This document shows positions 1-6,638 of a DNA stretch of 7,416 nt, piece after piece (within the stretch, counting starts at the first letter, position 1; every line of letters starts with the position of its first letter). Under the pieces are notes generated by a model. That model saw only the letters and a list, made by a program, of their open reading frames with translations, searched no databases and had not been told where the DNA came from. The position numbers and the translations under genes were made by a program. This DNA is from Candidatus Tariuqbacter arcticus (GTDB lineage Bacteria; Electryoneota; Tariuqbacteria; Tariuqbacterales; Tariuqbacteraceae). The stretch covers positions 1 through 7,416 of the forward strand of contig JABMRZ010000090.1 in the NCBI GenBank assembly GCA_013202315.1, written 5' to 3'.

Positions 1-44
1 ATATCGACAATTTTTTGTCGATGTAAGCGCAATAAGCGCCTAAC
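1..44 (-). repeat. Left copy of a 44-bp inverted repeat with hairpin
   Basis: On the minus strand this segment starts with GTTAGGCGCTTA and ends with a perfect hairpin: stem ATCGACAA, 4-nt loop, stem TTGTCGAT (positions 3-22 on the plus strand). It aligns without gaps to 6590-6633 on the plus strand at 36 of 44 positions. The first 12 bases match at 11, the last 24 at 23, and the 8-base middle diverges. The two copies therefore face outward from the five-gene block like terminal inverted repeats. A 9-bp direct repetition of TAAGCGC lies inside it (24-30 and 33-39). It is 32 bp past the methyltransferase stop codon. The AT-rich stem has no visible U tract, so I do not call it an intrinsic terminator. 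The repeat may continue left of the window. Confidence 0.75.
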
Positions 45-76
45 AACATAAATGATATTTCAAAAGTTATTGTTAA

Positions 77-916
77 TTAATGTTTTACGGCAGAGATGAA
101 GATGTTGCTGTTATATCCGCCGAGCTTTGGAATAATGTAGTTTAGGGTTTTTATCGAAATTGCAAAAGGCGAGAAGAATATTTTCCTGAATAGCGAAACA
201 TCGGGACGAATATTACCGCCGGCTAATAATTTAAGGGGATTTTCCGCGCGAAAACAGCCGAAATGGACATCGGAGAATCCTGCGGAAGCGAAATCGTCAG
301 CCAATTTTGGGGCGAAGAATCCATGGTAATGCCCCCCCAATGGTTCAAATATCTCATCCATAATGAACGCTTGATAAATCGCTGGGTTTTTAAAACCCCC
401 GATATAGTTTTTTGCGGACTTCAGGAATTGGGCGATTTTCATTCTTCGCAAATATATATCCTTAATCGACGCCTGGAAAAAGCGGTATCCATAGCGGGAA
501 TAAGCGGTGGTGGTGAAGAAAACCTTTCCTCCGCTAATCAAGATACGGAACGATTCATTAATTAAAGTCCTATAGTCCTGGATATGTTCCAGGACTTCGG
601 TTGAAAATATATAGTCGAAGCTTTCATCCTTAAACGGCAGGACCGAGGCATCGGCGCAGATTGCGCCAGAGTATCCAATGCTGCGGATATTTTGCAGAGA
701 ATCCTGGGAAATATCCATCGCAGCGACATTTCGGCAGAAATTTTTAAGAACAGTATGATAGATCCCTTTTCCAGCACCCAAATCCAATCCTCTTTCGGCG
801 GAAAGGGGGCTGTGCTGCAAGCATAATTTTGATATTACCGGGAAGGATGCTTTTGTCCATTCTTCCAGGTTTTCATAGTAGGCTTCATCATATTCGAAAG
901 TTGGCTTTTCTCGCAT
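77..916 (-). CDS. Class I SAM-dependent methyltransferase
   Basis: A 279-residue protein with a complete Rossmann-type methyltransferase core of the Methyltransf_11/UbiE-like class. The glycine-rich SAM loop LDLGAGKG is at residues 44-51. The acidic residue after strand 2, expected to hold the ribose, is D68 in AAMDIS. The adenine-side acid D89 lies in CADASVLPF. The post-IV segment with EVLEHI follows at 107-112, then RILISGGKVFFTT near 124-136. The C-terminal third (about 185-279) is less conserved and probably forms the acceptor site. There is no signal peptide or clear membrane segment, so it should be cytosolic. It starts with ATG at 916 without an evident Shine-Dalgarno sequence, 72 bp after the upstream phosphodiesterase. 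In this neighbourhood a sugar, lipid carrier or glycan intermediate is the likely methyl acceptor, but the sequence does not identify the substrate. The class assignment is firm; the substrate is unknown. Confidence 0.9.
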   Translation of the reverse strand: MREKPTFEYDEAYYENLEEWTKASFPVISKLCLQHSPLSAERGLDLGAGKGIYHTVLKNFCRNVAAMDISQDSLQNIRSIGYSGAICADASVLPFKDESFDYIFSTEVLEHIQDYRTLINESFRILISGGKVFFTTTAYSRYGYRFFQASIKDIYLRRMKIAQFLKSAKNYIGGFKNPAIYQAFIMDEIFEPLGGHYHGFFAPKLADDFASAGFSDVHFGCFRAENPLKLLAGGNIRPDVSLFRKIFFSPFAISIKTLNYIIPKLGGYNSNIFISAVKH

Positions 917-942
917 AAATGTGGGATGATGATAAGTAATTT

Positions 943-963
943 GTCGGCTTTTGATAAGCCGAC
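943..963. repeat. Perfect 8-bp stem-loop in the spacer between phosphodiesterase and methyltransferase
   Basis: GTCGGCTT (943-950) and AAGCCGAC (956-963) form a perfect stem around a 5-nt loop. Read on the minus strand it lies 25 bp after the phosphodiesterase stop and is followed by AAATTACTT, so only a weak U tract is present. It could be a weak terminator or attenuator within the gene string, an mRNA-stabilising hairpin, or a copy of a dispersed palindromic repeat. A repeat of this GTAGGTCGGCTT style is plausible in genomes rich in intergenic palindromes, but one copy cannot prove it. Confidence 0.6.
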
Positions 964-988
964 CTACATTTTATAGAACAATTCAGGA

Positions 989-2641
989 TTAGAGATAACC
1001 TAAATCCCGCAGTTTTTTTTGGGCGGCTTCCTTCTCCTCCGGGGTGGAATAATCCGGCATTTGGCTGTCTTCAGCAGAAGAAGCGAAATATCGGGGTGGA
1101 TTATTTTCCATAAATTCAGGTGTGAAGAATTCATCCAAGAACCTGCCATCCAGATTGTCCGGTATCGCGCATCCGCATAAATGGAGAATAGTTGGGCATA
1201 GGTCGATTATTCCGGGAGCGCCGCTTTTAAAGCCGGGCTTCACTCCATCGCCCTGGATGAAGAATATACCATTCGGTCTATGGTTGCCGGTGCGATAATC
1301 ATTATAGTGGGGTTCGGTGATAATTCTCCTGCCGTTAAATTTCAATTCCAGATTTTCCACCACTATATTGGGATTCCAGATTATCAACAGATCGGGGACA
1401 TTATCCAGGTATTCACCGTGGTATACTTGTTCCTTGCGATAGATTTTTTCGACGGCTTTTTCGCCGGTACGGGTATCTTTAACGGAGTATAAGATTTTTT
1501 CGATTTGCTTCAGCAGGGGTTCCCGCTGGGAAGGCGGGACAATCCCTTGGGGTTCACGCCCTTGAAGGTTCAGGGTGGGTTCGGCGACGGTGTAGACGGA
1601 AGTCCGGCTCCAGTCGACATCCGCCAGGTTTTGATGAGTGAGGGCGAAATTCAGAAGACCTGGGAAATTGGCGATGAGGAAGCGTTTTACCGGTCTGCCG
1701 AGGATACCCTGTAAAGCATCGAAAGATTTACCCACCAGGCGCGAGAAAGCTGAACCGTGTTCGTTTTCGTCACCCTTCATTTTCAAGAAGCCGGTCTGTT
1801 TCAGGAGCGATTTCAGATGGGGTTCACCCAAGGGATTAGCTCCGTGCCCGTGGTCGGACATTATGATTAGGGTTCCGCCGAATTTACGGTGCAGTTTTTG
1901 GGCGGCTTTATCCGCCATTTTATAGACATCGAGCATAGCGCCGCCGAATTTCCGCGCCATTTCGGGGTCGTGTTTAGGATGCCGTGGGTCGATTAGATGC
2001 CAGAAATAATGGCTGGCTTGGTCGGCGGCAATCCAAGCGGTAGAGAATAAATCCACCGGGTATTTATCCATCAAATAAGCGCTAAGAGCGAGTTTGTATT
2101 CAAAGGTCTTGCGCATCGAATCGACGGCGCCGGCGTAATTTCCCCGATTGATTTCGGCTTTCACGCTGGGGGCGAAGATATGTTTGCCGACCGATTTTAC
2201 GATTTCTTTCGCCAACTGGGGGGGAAATGTGAATCCCGGAGATGATGTTTTGGGGGTCATCCAGCCAGCCACCTGGATCCCATCGAAAGGTTCAGCGGGG
2301 TAAGTAACCGGCATATTGATAATGGCTGAACGAATTCCCTGTTCCGAGGCGATTTTCCAGAATGGGTTCCCGGCGAAGCGGCGTTTGGTGGTCCAGCGCA
2401 TATTATAAGTATCGACTTCCCGGTAGAGGAAATCGAACATATTGTGCCTTCCGGGATTGAGCCCGGTATAGAAGGAGGGCCAGGCGGAGGCGCTGCCGAA
2501 ATTGGGGGTTGAGCGGAGCAGTCCCCAGCTTCCATTTTTCATAATTTGGGCGAAATAGGGTAGTTCTCCCGCATCCGTCCATTGTTCAATCAGGGGCATC
2601 GCCGCCCCGTCGAATCCGAGGATTAGGACTTTGTTATTCAA
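989..2641 (-). CDS. Alkaline phosphatase superfamily phosphodiesterase/phosphatase (longer paralogue)
   Basis: A 550-residue enzyme of the type I phosphodiesterase/nucleotide pyrophosphatase branch of the alkaline phosphatase superfamily (Phosphodiest family). The two-metal site can be traced. D11 is in LGFDGA. The presumed nucleophile is Ser52 in the SAW segment before PSFYTGLNPGRHNMFDF (55-71). Further ligands are D207 and H211 in ADQASH, D263-H264 in MSDHGHG, and H454 in TGNHRPNG. The C-terminus ends in a charged helix and LRDLGYL, a common ending in this group. It has no signal peptide, so it is probably cytosolic. It is a paralogue of the enzyme at 5244-6584: both carry INMPVTYP- or INVPVTYP-like, SDHG and Y-[HR]-G-[ED]-YL segments. 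The start must be TTG at 2641: an in-frame stop lies two codons upstream and the next Met (residue 15) would remove D11. The TTG lies at the edge of a 7-bp repeat array and has no clear ribosome binding site. The substrate is unknown; a nucleotide-sugar or phospho-glycan is suggested only by context. Confidence 0.9.
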   Translation of the reverse strand: MNNKVLILGFDGAAMPLIEQWTDAGELPYFAQIMKNGSWGLLRSTPNFGSASAWPSFYTGLNPGRHNMFDFLYREVDTYNMRWTTKRRFAGNPFWKIASEQGIRSAIINMPVTYPAEPFDGIQVAGWMTPKTSSPGFTFPPQLAKEIVKSVGKHIFAPSVKAEINRGNYAGAVDSMRKTFEYKLALSAYLMDKYPVDLFSTAWIAADQASHYFWHLIDPRHPKHDPEMARKFGGAMLDVYKMADKAAQKLHRKFGGTLIIMSDHGHGANPLGEPHLKSLLKQTGFLKMKGDENEHGSAFSRLVGKSFDALQGILGRPVKRFLIANFPGLLNFALTHQNLADVDWSRTSVYTVAEPTLNLQGREPQGIVPPSQREPLLKQIEKILYSVKDTRTGEKAVEKIYRKEQVYHGEYLDNVPDLLIIWNPNIVVENLELKFNGRRIITEPHYNDYRTGNHRPNGIFFIQGDGVKPGFKSGAPGIIDLCPTILHLCGCAIPDNLDGRFLDEFFTPEFMENNPPRYFASSAEDSQMPDYSTPEEKEAAQKKLRDLGYL

Positions 2642-2712
2642 AATTCAGTCGAAATATAGAAATTACAATGTAAAATGTAAAATGTAAAATTTAGAAAGTA
2701 TAATTTAAATGA
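2636..2712. repeat. Seven-bp tandem array (TAAAATG type)
   Basis: The spacer is organised in heptads. From 2657 the units are TAGAAAT, TACAATG, TAAAATG, TAAAATG, TAAAATT, TAGAAAG, TATAATT and TAAATGA, ending at 2712. The same phase can be followed leftward through CGAAATA, ATTCAGT and ATTCAAA to 2636, which contains the complement of the TTG start of the phosphodiesterase. The central three units are near-exact and the outer ones are degenerate. This is the upstream region of the 989-2641 gene, and it shows no obvious ribosome binding site or promoter. Confidence 0.75.
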
Positions 2713-2743
2713 ATTCATCAGCGCTGCGGCAATAACACATTTT

Positions 2744-4153
2744 TCACCGGGGGCCGGCGGCGGGTTCCGTTTGGGTCAGGAAAGGGATGAAATTCACAAT
2801 CCCAAGCCAATTTAGAGTTCCGGGTGTATTGCCGTCTCTGATGATGGCGCTGATTTCATCGGGAGAAGTGGTGTTCCAGTAATTATATTCAGCATCGATA
2901 TCTTCGTCCTGCAGGGGTATTGTTCCCCACATTTGGGCGTAGCTGTATACAGCATAGGGGTTATCGATGAAATTATTATAGTGAGTATGGGGATAAGCGC
3001 TGGCGAAGCAGCGCATTCCGTATACACTGTTTCCCACAATGTTATTGTATTGCACTAACAGATTCACCGGGGAACCAGCCTGCATTTCCAAGCCGATGCA
3101 ATTTCCGTGCACGAGGTTATATTCGAATTGGATCAGGGGTGAATGGTCTTCTTTGAATCCCAAACTGCAGGCTTCAACGATAGTGTCGTAAATCCACCCA
3201 TTTGTATTATAAACGGCGATACCGATTTCATCGCAACCGGAAACCAATGAGGAATCGATTCGCATATCGGCGCTGCCGCAGAAGCCGTTTCGACAGTCGT
3301 AGATGGTGCATCTGCTTATATCAGACAATTGCTGGGTCAAGACAGCAACGCCGGTATAACAGTGCCGGGATATGACATTTCTGAGCGCCGCTTTTCCAGA
3401 ATTGGCGGATATGCCGGTGTTGGCATATTCCATCAGGGCATATTCGATAGTAGAGACTGAATCGGAATTATTAACTAGGGAAATCCTGTTCCAGTCCGCT
3501 GGGGAGAAATCCGGACCGTCGGAAGTGAATCTAATCCAGTTTTCTTCATCGCCGACAGCCATCAATACACCCAGTATGGATATTTTCGATAAAGTCCCGC
3601 CGAACAGCACCCATACGCCGGGTTCTACAGTCAGTGTGGCTCCCGCTTCGACCCTGACCGAATCCTGGATAAAATATTGATGCCCCGAAGCCCATATTTC
3701 ATCGGAGGTTATATAGATGCCGGGATATTGGACAGGAAATAATTCAATCGTTCCCAGATGGTGATTTCCATCGACATTGAAAGGTGGTGAATATCGCCAG
3801 CCGAATCCTTCGGCGGTGAAGACGGCGATATAATAACCGCCGGACACACCGGCGATGGTGTAATCTCCGTTTGATGAGCAGGTGGAGGTTTTGATTGGAT
3901 TTTGCAGCCGGTGGTCGAAAAAGCAGGATTGGTTAATAATCGCTCCGCATTGGGGAAATTCCAGGGAGTAATTTTCGATGCTTGAGGGAATAGCTGCGGG
4001 GTTGAATAGGCTCACGGCGGGGGTAATATTGTTCGGATTATCGCTAAGAATCACTTTGCCGGTAACCTCGTTTCCTTCATCTTTACCGCATCCGATTATT
4101 ATCGAGAGGAGCAGGATGAAGATGATTGTTGATTGTCTGGTATAATGATTCAA
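2744..4153 (-). CDS. Lipoprotein with regulatory-like beta-sandwich and right-handed beta-helix
   Basis: A 469-residue predicted lipoprotein. Residues 8-21 form a hydrophobic signal segment ending in the lipobox IIGC, with Cys22 as the lipidation site and no Asp at +2, compatible with outer-membrane sorting. Residues about 28-136 resemble a carboxypeptidase-regulatory-like beta-sandwich, with NGDYTIAGVSGGYYIAVFT at 95-113. From about 147 the text is typical of parallel beta-helix surface proteins: TSDEIW, VEAGATLTVEPGVWVLFGG (167-186), then many short N- and G-rich rungs. It closes with NYWNTTSPDEISAIIRDGN (424-442), a usual cap of such repeats. It probably sits on the cell envelope, binding or processing polysaccharide, or acts structurally; no catalytic residues are evident. 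The start is TTG at 4153, the only in-frame choice that keeps the lipobox, overlapping the kinase stop as TTGA. No binding partner can be named. Confidence 0.85.
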   Translation of the reverse strand: MNHYTRQSTIIFILLLSIIIGCGKDEGNEVTGKVILSDNPNNITPAVSLFNPAAIPSSIENYSLEFPQCGAIINQSCFFDHRLQNPIKTSTCSSNGDYTIAGVSGGYYIAVFTAEGFGWRYSPPFNVDGNHHLGTIELFPVQYPGIYITSDEIWASGHQYFIQDSVRVEAGATLTVEPGVWVLFGGTLSKISILGVLMAVGDEENWIRFTSDGPDFSPADWNRISLVNNSDSVSTIEYALMEYANTGISANSGKAALRNVISRHCYTGVAVLTQQLSDISRCTIYDCRNGFCGSADMRIDSSLVSGCDEIGIAVYNTNGWIYDTIVEACSLGFKEDHSPLIQFEYNLVHGNCIGLEMQAGSPVNLLVQYNNIVGNSVYGMRCFASAYPHTHYNNFIDNPYAVYSYAQMWGTIPLQDEDIDAEYNYWNTTSPDEISAIIRDGNTPGTLNWLGIVNFIPFLTQTEPAAGPR

Positions 4154-4164
4154 ATTCCACCCAC
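4150..4164 (-). promoter_or_regulatory. TTGA stop-start overlap with GTGGGTGGA upstream
   Basis: On the minus strand the kinase stop TGA (4152-4150) overlaps the lipoprotein start TTG (4153-4151). The preceding GTGGGTGGA (4164-4156) is the best Shine-Dalgarno-like stretch seen at any start in the window, although its last purine lies only 2 nt from the TTG. Four-base overlaps of this kind normally mean one transcript and translational coupling, here between a cytosolic kinase and an exported lipoprotein. Confidence 0.65.
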
Positions 4165-5124
4165 ATAGATAATTTGGCTGCCTTGTCTTTCAAAGCTGAA
4201 AGGGGTTTCTGTAAGACCGATGCTTTCGCGCAGGCGCTGTTGATTTTGTCTTTCACAGTAGAATAGAATGAAGCCACCTCCTCCGGCTCCGAGCAATTTA
4301 CCGCCGAGGGCACCGGCATCCAATCCACGCTGATAATATTCGTTTATCGGCTCTGAGGCGATTAGTGGTGAGAGTTTGCGCTTCAACAGCCAACCCTGGT
4401 GTAGGTATTCACCGAAGCGGGCTAAATTTCGTCCGGAGGTTACCGTTTCCCTCAGTTCGAATGCGAGGTCTCGCATCCGCTTAAGGATGTCCATCTTTAG
4501 AGCGGTATTTTTCTTTTGACTATTGAGGATGGAATTTGAAGCGCGGGTGATGCCGGTGTAAAACAGAATCAAGTTCGACTGCAATTCAAGCCATACTTCT
4601 TTGGACATAATCACCGGATTGACGAAGACGCTTTCGTCGGGTTCAAAGCGGATGTATTGGCAGCCGCCGTAAGCGGCGATATAATGGTCCTGTTTGCCGA
4701 TGGGCTGTCCGGCTTTTTCGATTTCAATCACCGCCGCATCCCGCGCTAGAGCTTCGGCGGATTTCAGAACACCTTTATAGGCGTAGAGTGCGTTTAATAG
4801 TCCAACGGTGAAGCTGGAAGAAGAACCCATCCCAGTGCCGGCGGGGATGTCAGCCATAGAGGTGACTTCGATACCGGAGATGATTCCGGCGTGTTTCAGC
4901 GCTTCCCGGACGATGGGATGGCGAATTTCATCGATATGTTCGACCCACTCGGTTTTGGAATAGCTGATTCGCAGGCGATGGTCGAAGCTCTTATTGACGG
5001 TGATGAACATATATTTATCGATAGCGGTGGACATCACCGCGCCGTATTCATTTCGATAGAAATCGGGTAAATCGGTGCCCCCTCCGGCGAAACTTATTCT
5101 GAATGGGGTGCGGGTTATTATCAT
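4150..5124 (-). CDS. hddA: GHMP kinase, D-glycero-D-manno-heptose 7-phosphate kinase-like
   Basis: A 324-residue GHMP-superfamily kinase, about the usual length for the heptose 7-phosphate kinase (HddA) group. Motif 1 is RTPFRISFAGGGTDLP (5-20). The ATP-binding motif 2 is PAGTGMGSSSSF (94-105). GKQDHYIAAYGG (143-154) carries the putative catalytic Asp146. Motif 3 is GALGGKLLGAGGGGF (271-285). HddA phosphorylates D-glycero-D-manno-heptose 7-phosphate at C1 to give the 1,7-bisphosphate in the GDP-heptose route used for capsule, S-layer and LPS sugars. It is cytosolic. The ATG at 5124 lies just before motif 1 and has no strong ribosome binding site. Its stop overlaps the start of the lipoprotein gene. 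The partners GmhA, GmhB and HddC are not in the window, so the exact sugar is inferred; a fucose or other sugar 1-kinase of the same superfamily remains possible. Confidence 0.85.
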   Translation of the reverse strand: MIITRTPFRISFAGGGTDLPDFYRNEYGAVMSTAIDKYMFITVNKSFDHRLRISYSKTEWVEHIDEIRHPIVREALKHAGIISGIEVTSMADIPAGTGMGSSSSFTVGLLNALYAYKGVLKSAEALARDAAVIEIEKAGQPIGKQDHYIAAYGGCQYIRFEPDESVFVNPVIMSKEVWLELQSNLILFYTGITRASNSILNSQKKNTALKMDILKRMRDLAFELRETVTSGRNLARFGEYLHQGWLLKRKLSPLIASEPINEYYQRGLDAGALGGKLLGAGGGGFILFYCERQNQQRLRESIGLTETPFSFERQGSQIIYVGGI

Positions 5125-5160
5125 AAGTTATTGACTCATCGATGGAGTGTTTATTCGGTT

Positions 5161-5250
5161 ACCCTGAAAATAGGATTTAGGGTTTAGGGGTTAGGGGCTG
5201 TTATTTCCGTCCTGCTTATGGGGGAGGAATCCAGCCCTTATTTTCAGAGT
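5161..5250. repeat. Spacer with 12-bp inverted ends enclosing a GGGTTTA-type 7-bp array
   Basis: ACCCTGAAAATA at 5161-5172 is matched by the reverse complement of 5239-5250 (11 of 12). Inside are heptads from 5166 onward: GAAAATA, GGATTTA, GGGTTTA, GGGGTTA, GGGGCTG (to 5200). GGGCTG (5195-5200) also pairs with CAGCCC (5232-5237), nested in the outer arms. The right arm covers the last codons of the phosphodiesterase, so the unit sits at the very end of that gene and 36 bp upstream of the kinase start. It could fold as a long hairpin in the mRNA. No promoter or ribosome binding site stands out in 5125-5243. Confidence 0.6.
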
Positions 5251-6584
5251 AAGGATTTTCCTTCGATAATCGAAGGGGTTTCGATCTCAAATAGTTCGAA
5301 GATGGTGGGCAGGAGGTCGATAATTTCAGGCTGCCGGTCAGTCAATCTAAGTCCATCCACATAAAGGAAAGCGTCATCGTAGGTGTGCATACCCACCAAT
5401 TCGCCTTTAAAGGTTAAAGTATCGCTGGTCAGGTTTCCTTTGAATTCGTAGCCATTCTTGGGAATTACGATAAGGTCCGCCGCTCGGTTGAGATAATCGC
5501 CCCGGTAGATTTCTTCACGGTGATAGACTTTATCCACTATTTGTTCACCGGTGTCGGGGTCGGTTATGGCGGCGATTTTTTCCTTTAATTCATAGCATAG
5601 ATCGGAGTATTCGCTGGCGGGTTCGACGATTCCCGCCCATTCTCTGCCCTTCAAATTGATATAGACCCTTCCGGGAATAAGGCTGTAAGCCCTGGTATCA
5701 CCGGTGATTTCGATCAAAGATTCCGGCTTTTCCCTGACGAAATCGAGATATCCGTTATCGGTCAGCCATTTATTCAGGAATACTTCTTTTTTCAAGGTGC
5801 AGAAGCCGTGGTCGCTCATAACGATTAGTTTAGTCCCGGTGGGGAGGCGGTTTTGGAATTCGCCCAGGTTTCGGTCGATTTGATTGAAGAAATCTTCAAA
5901 GCGATGCGCCCATAGTGGGTCATCATTTTCCCAATGCTCCCAGAGGAAATGGCATATACGGTCGGATTCCATAATATGCAGATGGAAATAGTTCCATTCT
6001 TCCGAATTCATCAGTTGAAAAGCGGTGAAGACCCTTCGTTCAAGTGTAGTAATCAGGTCCTTCATGAATTTTTCTTTGTCCTTGCGCCCCAGCCAGGCGT
6101 CCGCATCGATTCGATAGTTCCATGCTTTAAGTCTATCGGCGTAATTGGGGGGATAGACGCATTTATCAATTTTGGTGGCGAGGAACCCGGAAATCAATAT
6201 CCCATTCACCCGGCGTGGGGGGTATGTCACCGGAACATTTATAACCACGACTTTTTTGCCGGCTTTGGATAAGTATTCCCATAATGTCCGCGCTCTCATC
6301 GCTTTAGAAGTGGGGATGAACATATCGAATGGGTTGGGTTCACGGTCGATGAAACCGAAGATATTGTGCATTCCCGGATTGACTCCGGTCATAAAAGACG
6401 ACCAGGCCACGGATGATATGGTGGGATAAACCGAATTCATACTGCGGCATCTGCCGGTTTTGAAGAGCTTTTCAAGATTGGGCATAACCCCTTTTTGGGT
6501 CATCTTTTCGATGAAAGTGAAGGGTATTCCATCGATGCTGTAAACCGCCACACGGGGGTGTTTGGTCTTTTTAAAAATATTCAT
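5244..6584 (-). CDS. Alkaline phosphatase superfamily phosphodiesterase/phosphatase (shorter paralogue)
   Basis: A 446-residue member of the type I phosphodiesterase/nucleotide pyrophosphatase branch. Metal ligands are visible at D18 (YSIDGI), D208 and H212 (MESDRICH), D258-H259 (MSDHGF) and H400 (GMH). The nucleophile region is PTISSVAWSSFMTGVNPGMH (54-73), with Ser58 the likely nucleophile by alignment with the paralogue at 989-2641. All catalytic positions are kept, so the enzyme should be active. It is about 100 residues shorter than the paralogue and lacks its charged C-terminal tail. It has no signal peptide or membrane span and is probably cytosolic. The ATG at 6584 lies only 5 bp from the 44-bp inverted repeat, with no Shine-Dalgarno sequence. 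It is the first intact gene of the five-gene block, followed after 119 bp by the heptose-type kinase. The substrate is not shown by the sequence; a phosphorylated sugar or nucleotide-sugar is a contextual guess. Confidence 0.9.
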   Translation of the reverse strand: MNIFKKTKHPRVAVYSIDGIPFTFIEKMTQKGVMPNLEKLFKTGRCRSMNSVYPTISSVAWSSFMTGVNPGMHNIFGFIDREPNPFDMFIPTSKAMRARTLWEYLSKAGKKVVVINVPVTYPPRRVNGILISGFLATKIDKCVYPPNYADRLKAWNYRIDADAWLGRKDKEKFMKDLITTLERRVFTAFQLMNSEEWNYFHLHIMESDRICHFLWEHWENDDPLWAHRFEDFFNQIDRNLGEFQNRLPTGTKLIVMSDHGFCTLKKEVFLNKWLTDNGYLDFVREKPESLIEITGDTRAYSLIPGRVYINLKGREWAGIVEPASEYSDLCYELKEKIAAITDPDTGEQIVDKVYHREEIYRGDYLNRAADLIVIPKNGYEFKGNLTSDTLTFKGELVGMHTYDDAFLYVDGLRLTDRQPEIIDLLPTIFELFEIETPSIIEGKSLL

Positions 6585-6589
6585 ATATC

Positions 6590-6633
6590 GTTAAGCGCTT
6601 ACCGCTGCAACATCGACAAAAAATTGTCGAAAT
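6590..6633 (+). repeat. Right copy of the 44-bp inverted repeat with hairpin and palindrome
   Basis: Read on the plus strand, this copy begins GTTAAGCGCTTA and ends with the hairpin TCGACAA-AAAA-TTGTCGA (6613-6630). It is the inverted partner of positions 1-44 (36/44 identical, no gaps). It also contains a perfect 10-bp palindrome TAAGCGCTTA at 6592-6601, degenerate in the left copy. The element fills almost the whole 54-bp gap between the broken hdrA and the first phosphodiesterase. It may be a mobile-element end, a dispersed palindromic repeat, or an operator for the downstream gene. It lacks the U tract of an intrinsic terminator on either strand. Confidence 0.8.
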
Positions 6634-6638
6634 GAGCA

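Noticed and set aside
1..44. Integron attC site, because GTTAGGC and GTTAAGC fit the GTTRRRY core
   Set aside because: No suitably spaced RYYYAAC partner with paired L boxes is visible, there is no integrase, and the same core occurs at both ends in inverted orientation, unlike a cassette array.
263..565. Plus-strand open frame of 100 codons
   Set aside because: It lies fully antisense inside the methyltransferase, and its translation shows no recognisable family motif.
1280..1925. Three plus-strand open frames (1280-1492, 1505-1714, 1638-1925)
   Set aside because: All lie antisense within the longer phosphodiesterase, whose catalytic motifs prove the coding frame.
4083..4328. Minus-strand frame of 81 codons across the kinase-lipoprotein junction
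   Set aside because: It is out of frame with motif 3 of the kinase and the lipoprotein signal segment, both clearly real.
5934..6429. Two plus-strand open frames antisense to the shorter phosphodiesterase
   Set aside because: They mirror a conserved enzyme and have no family features of their own.
6613..6630. Intrinsic terminator for hdrA
   Set aside because: The stem is AT-rich and not followed by a T run on the minus strand; the T-rich part is the loop.
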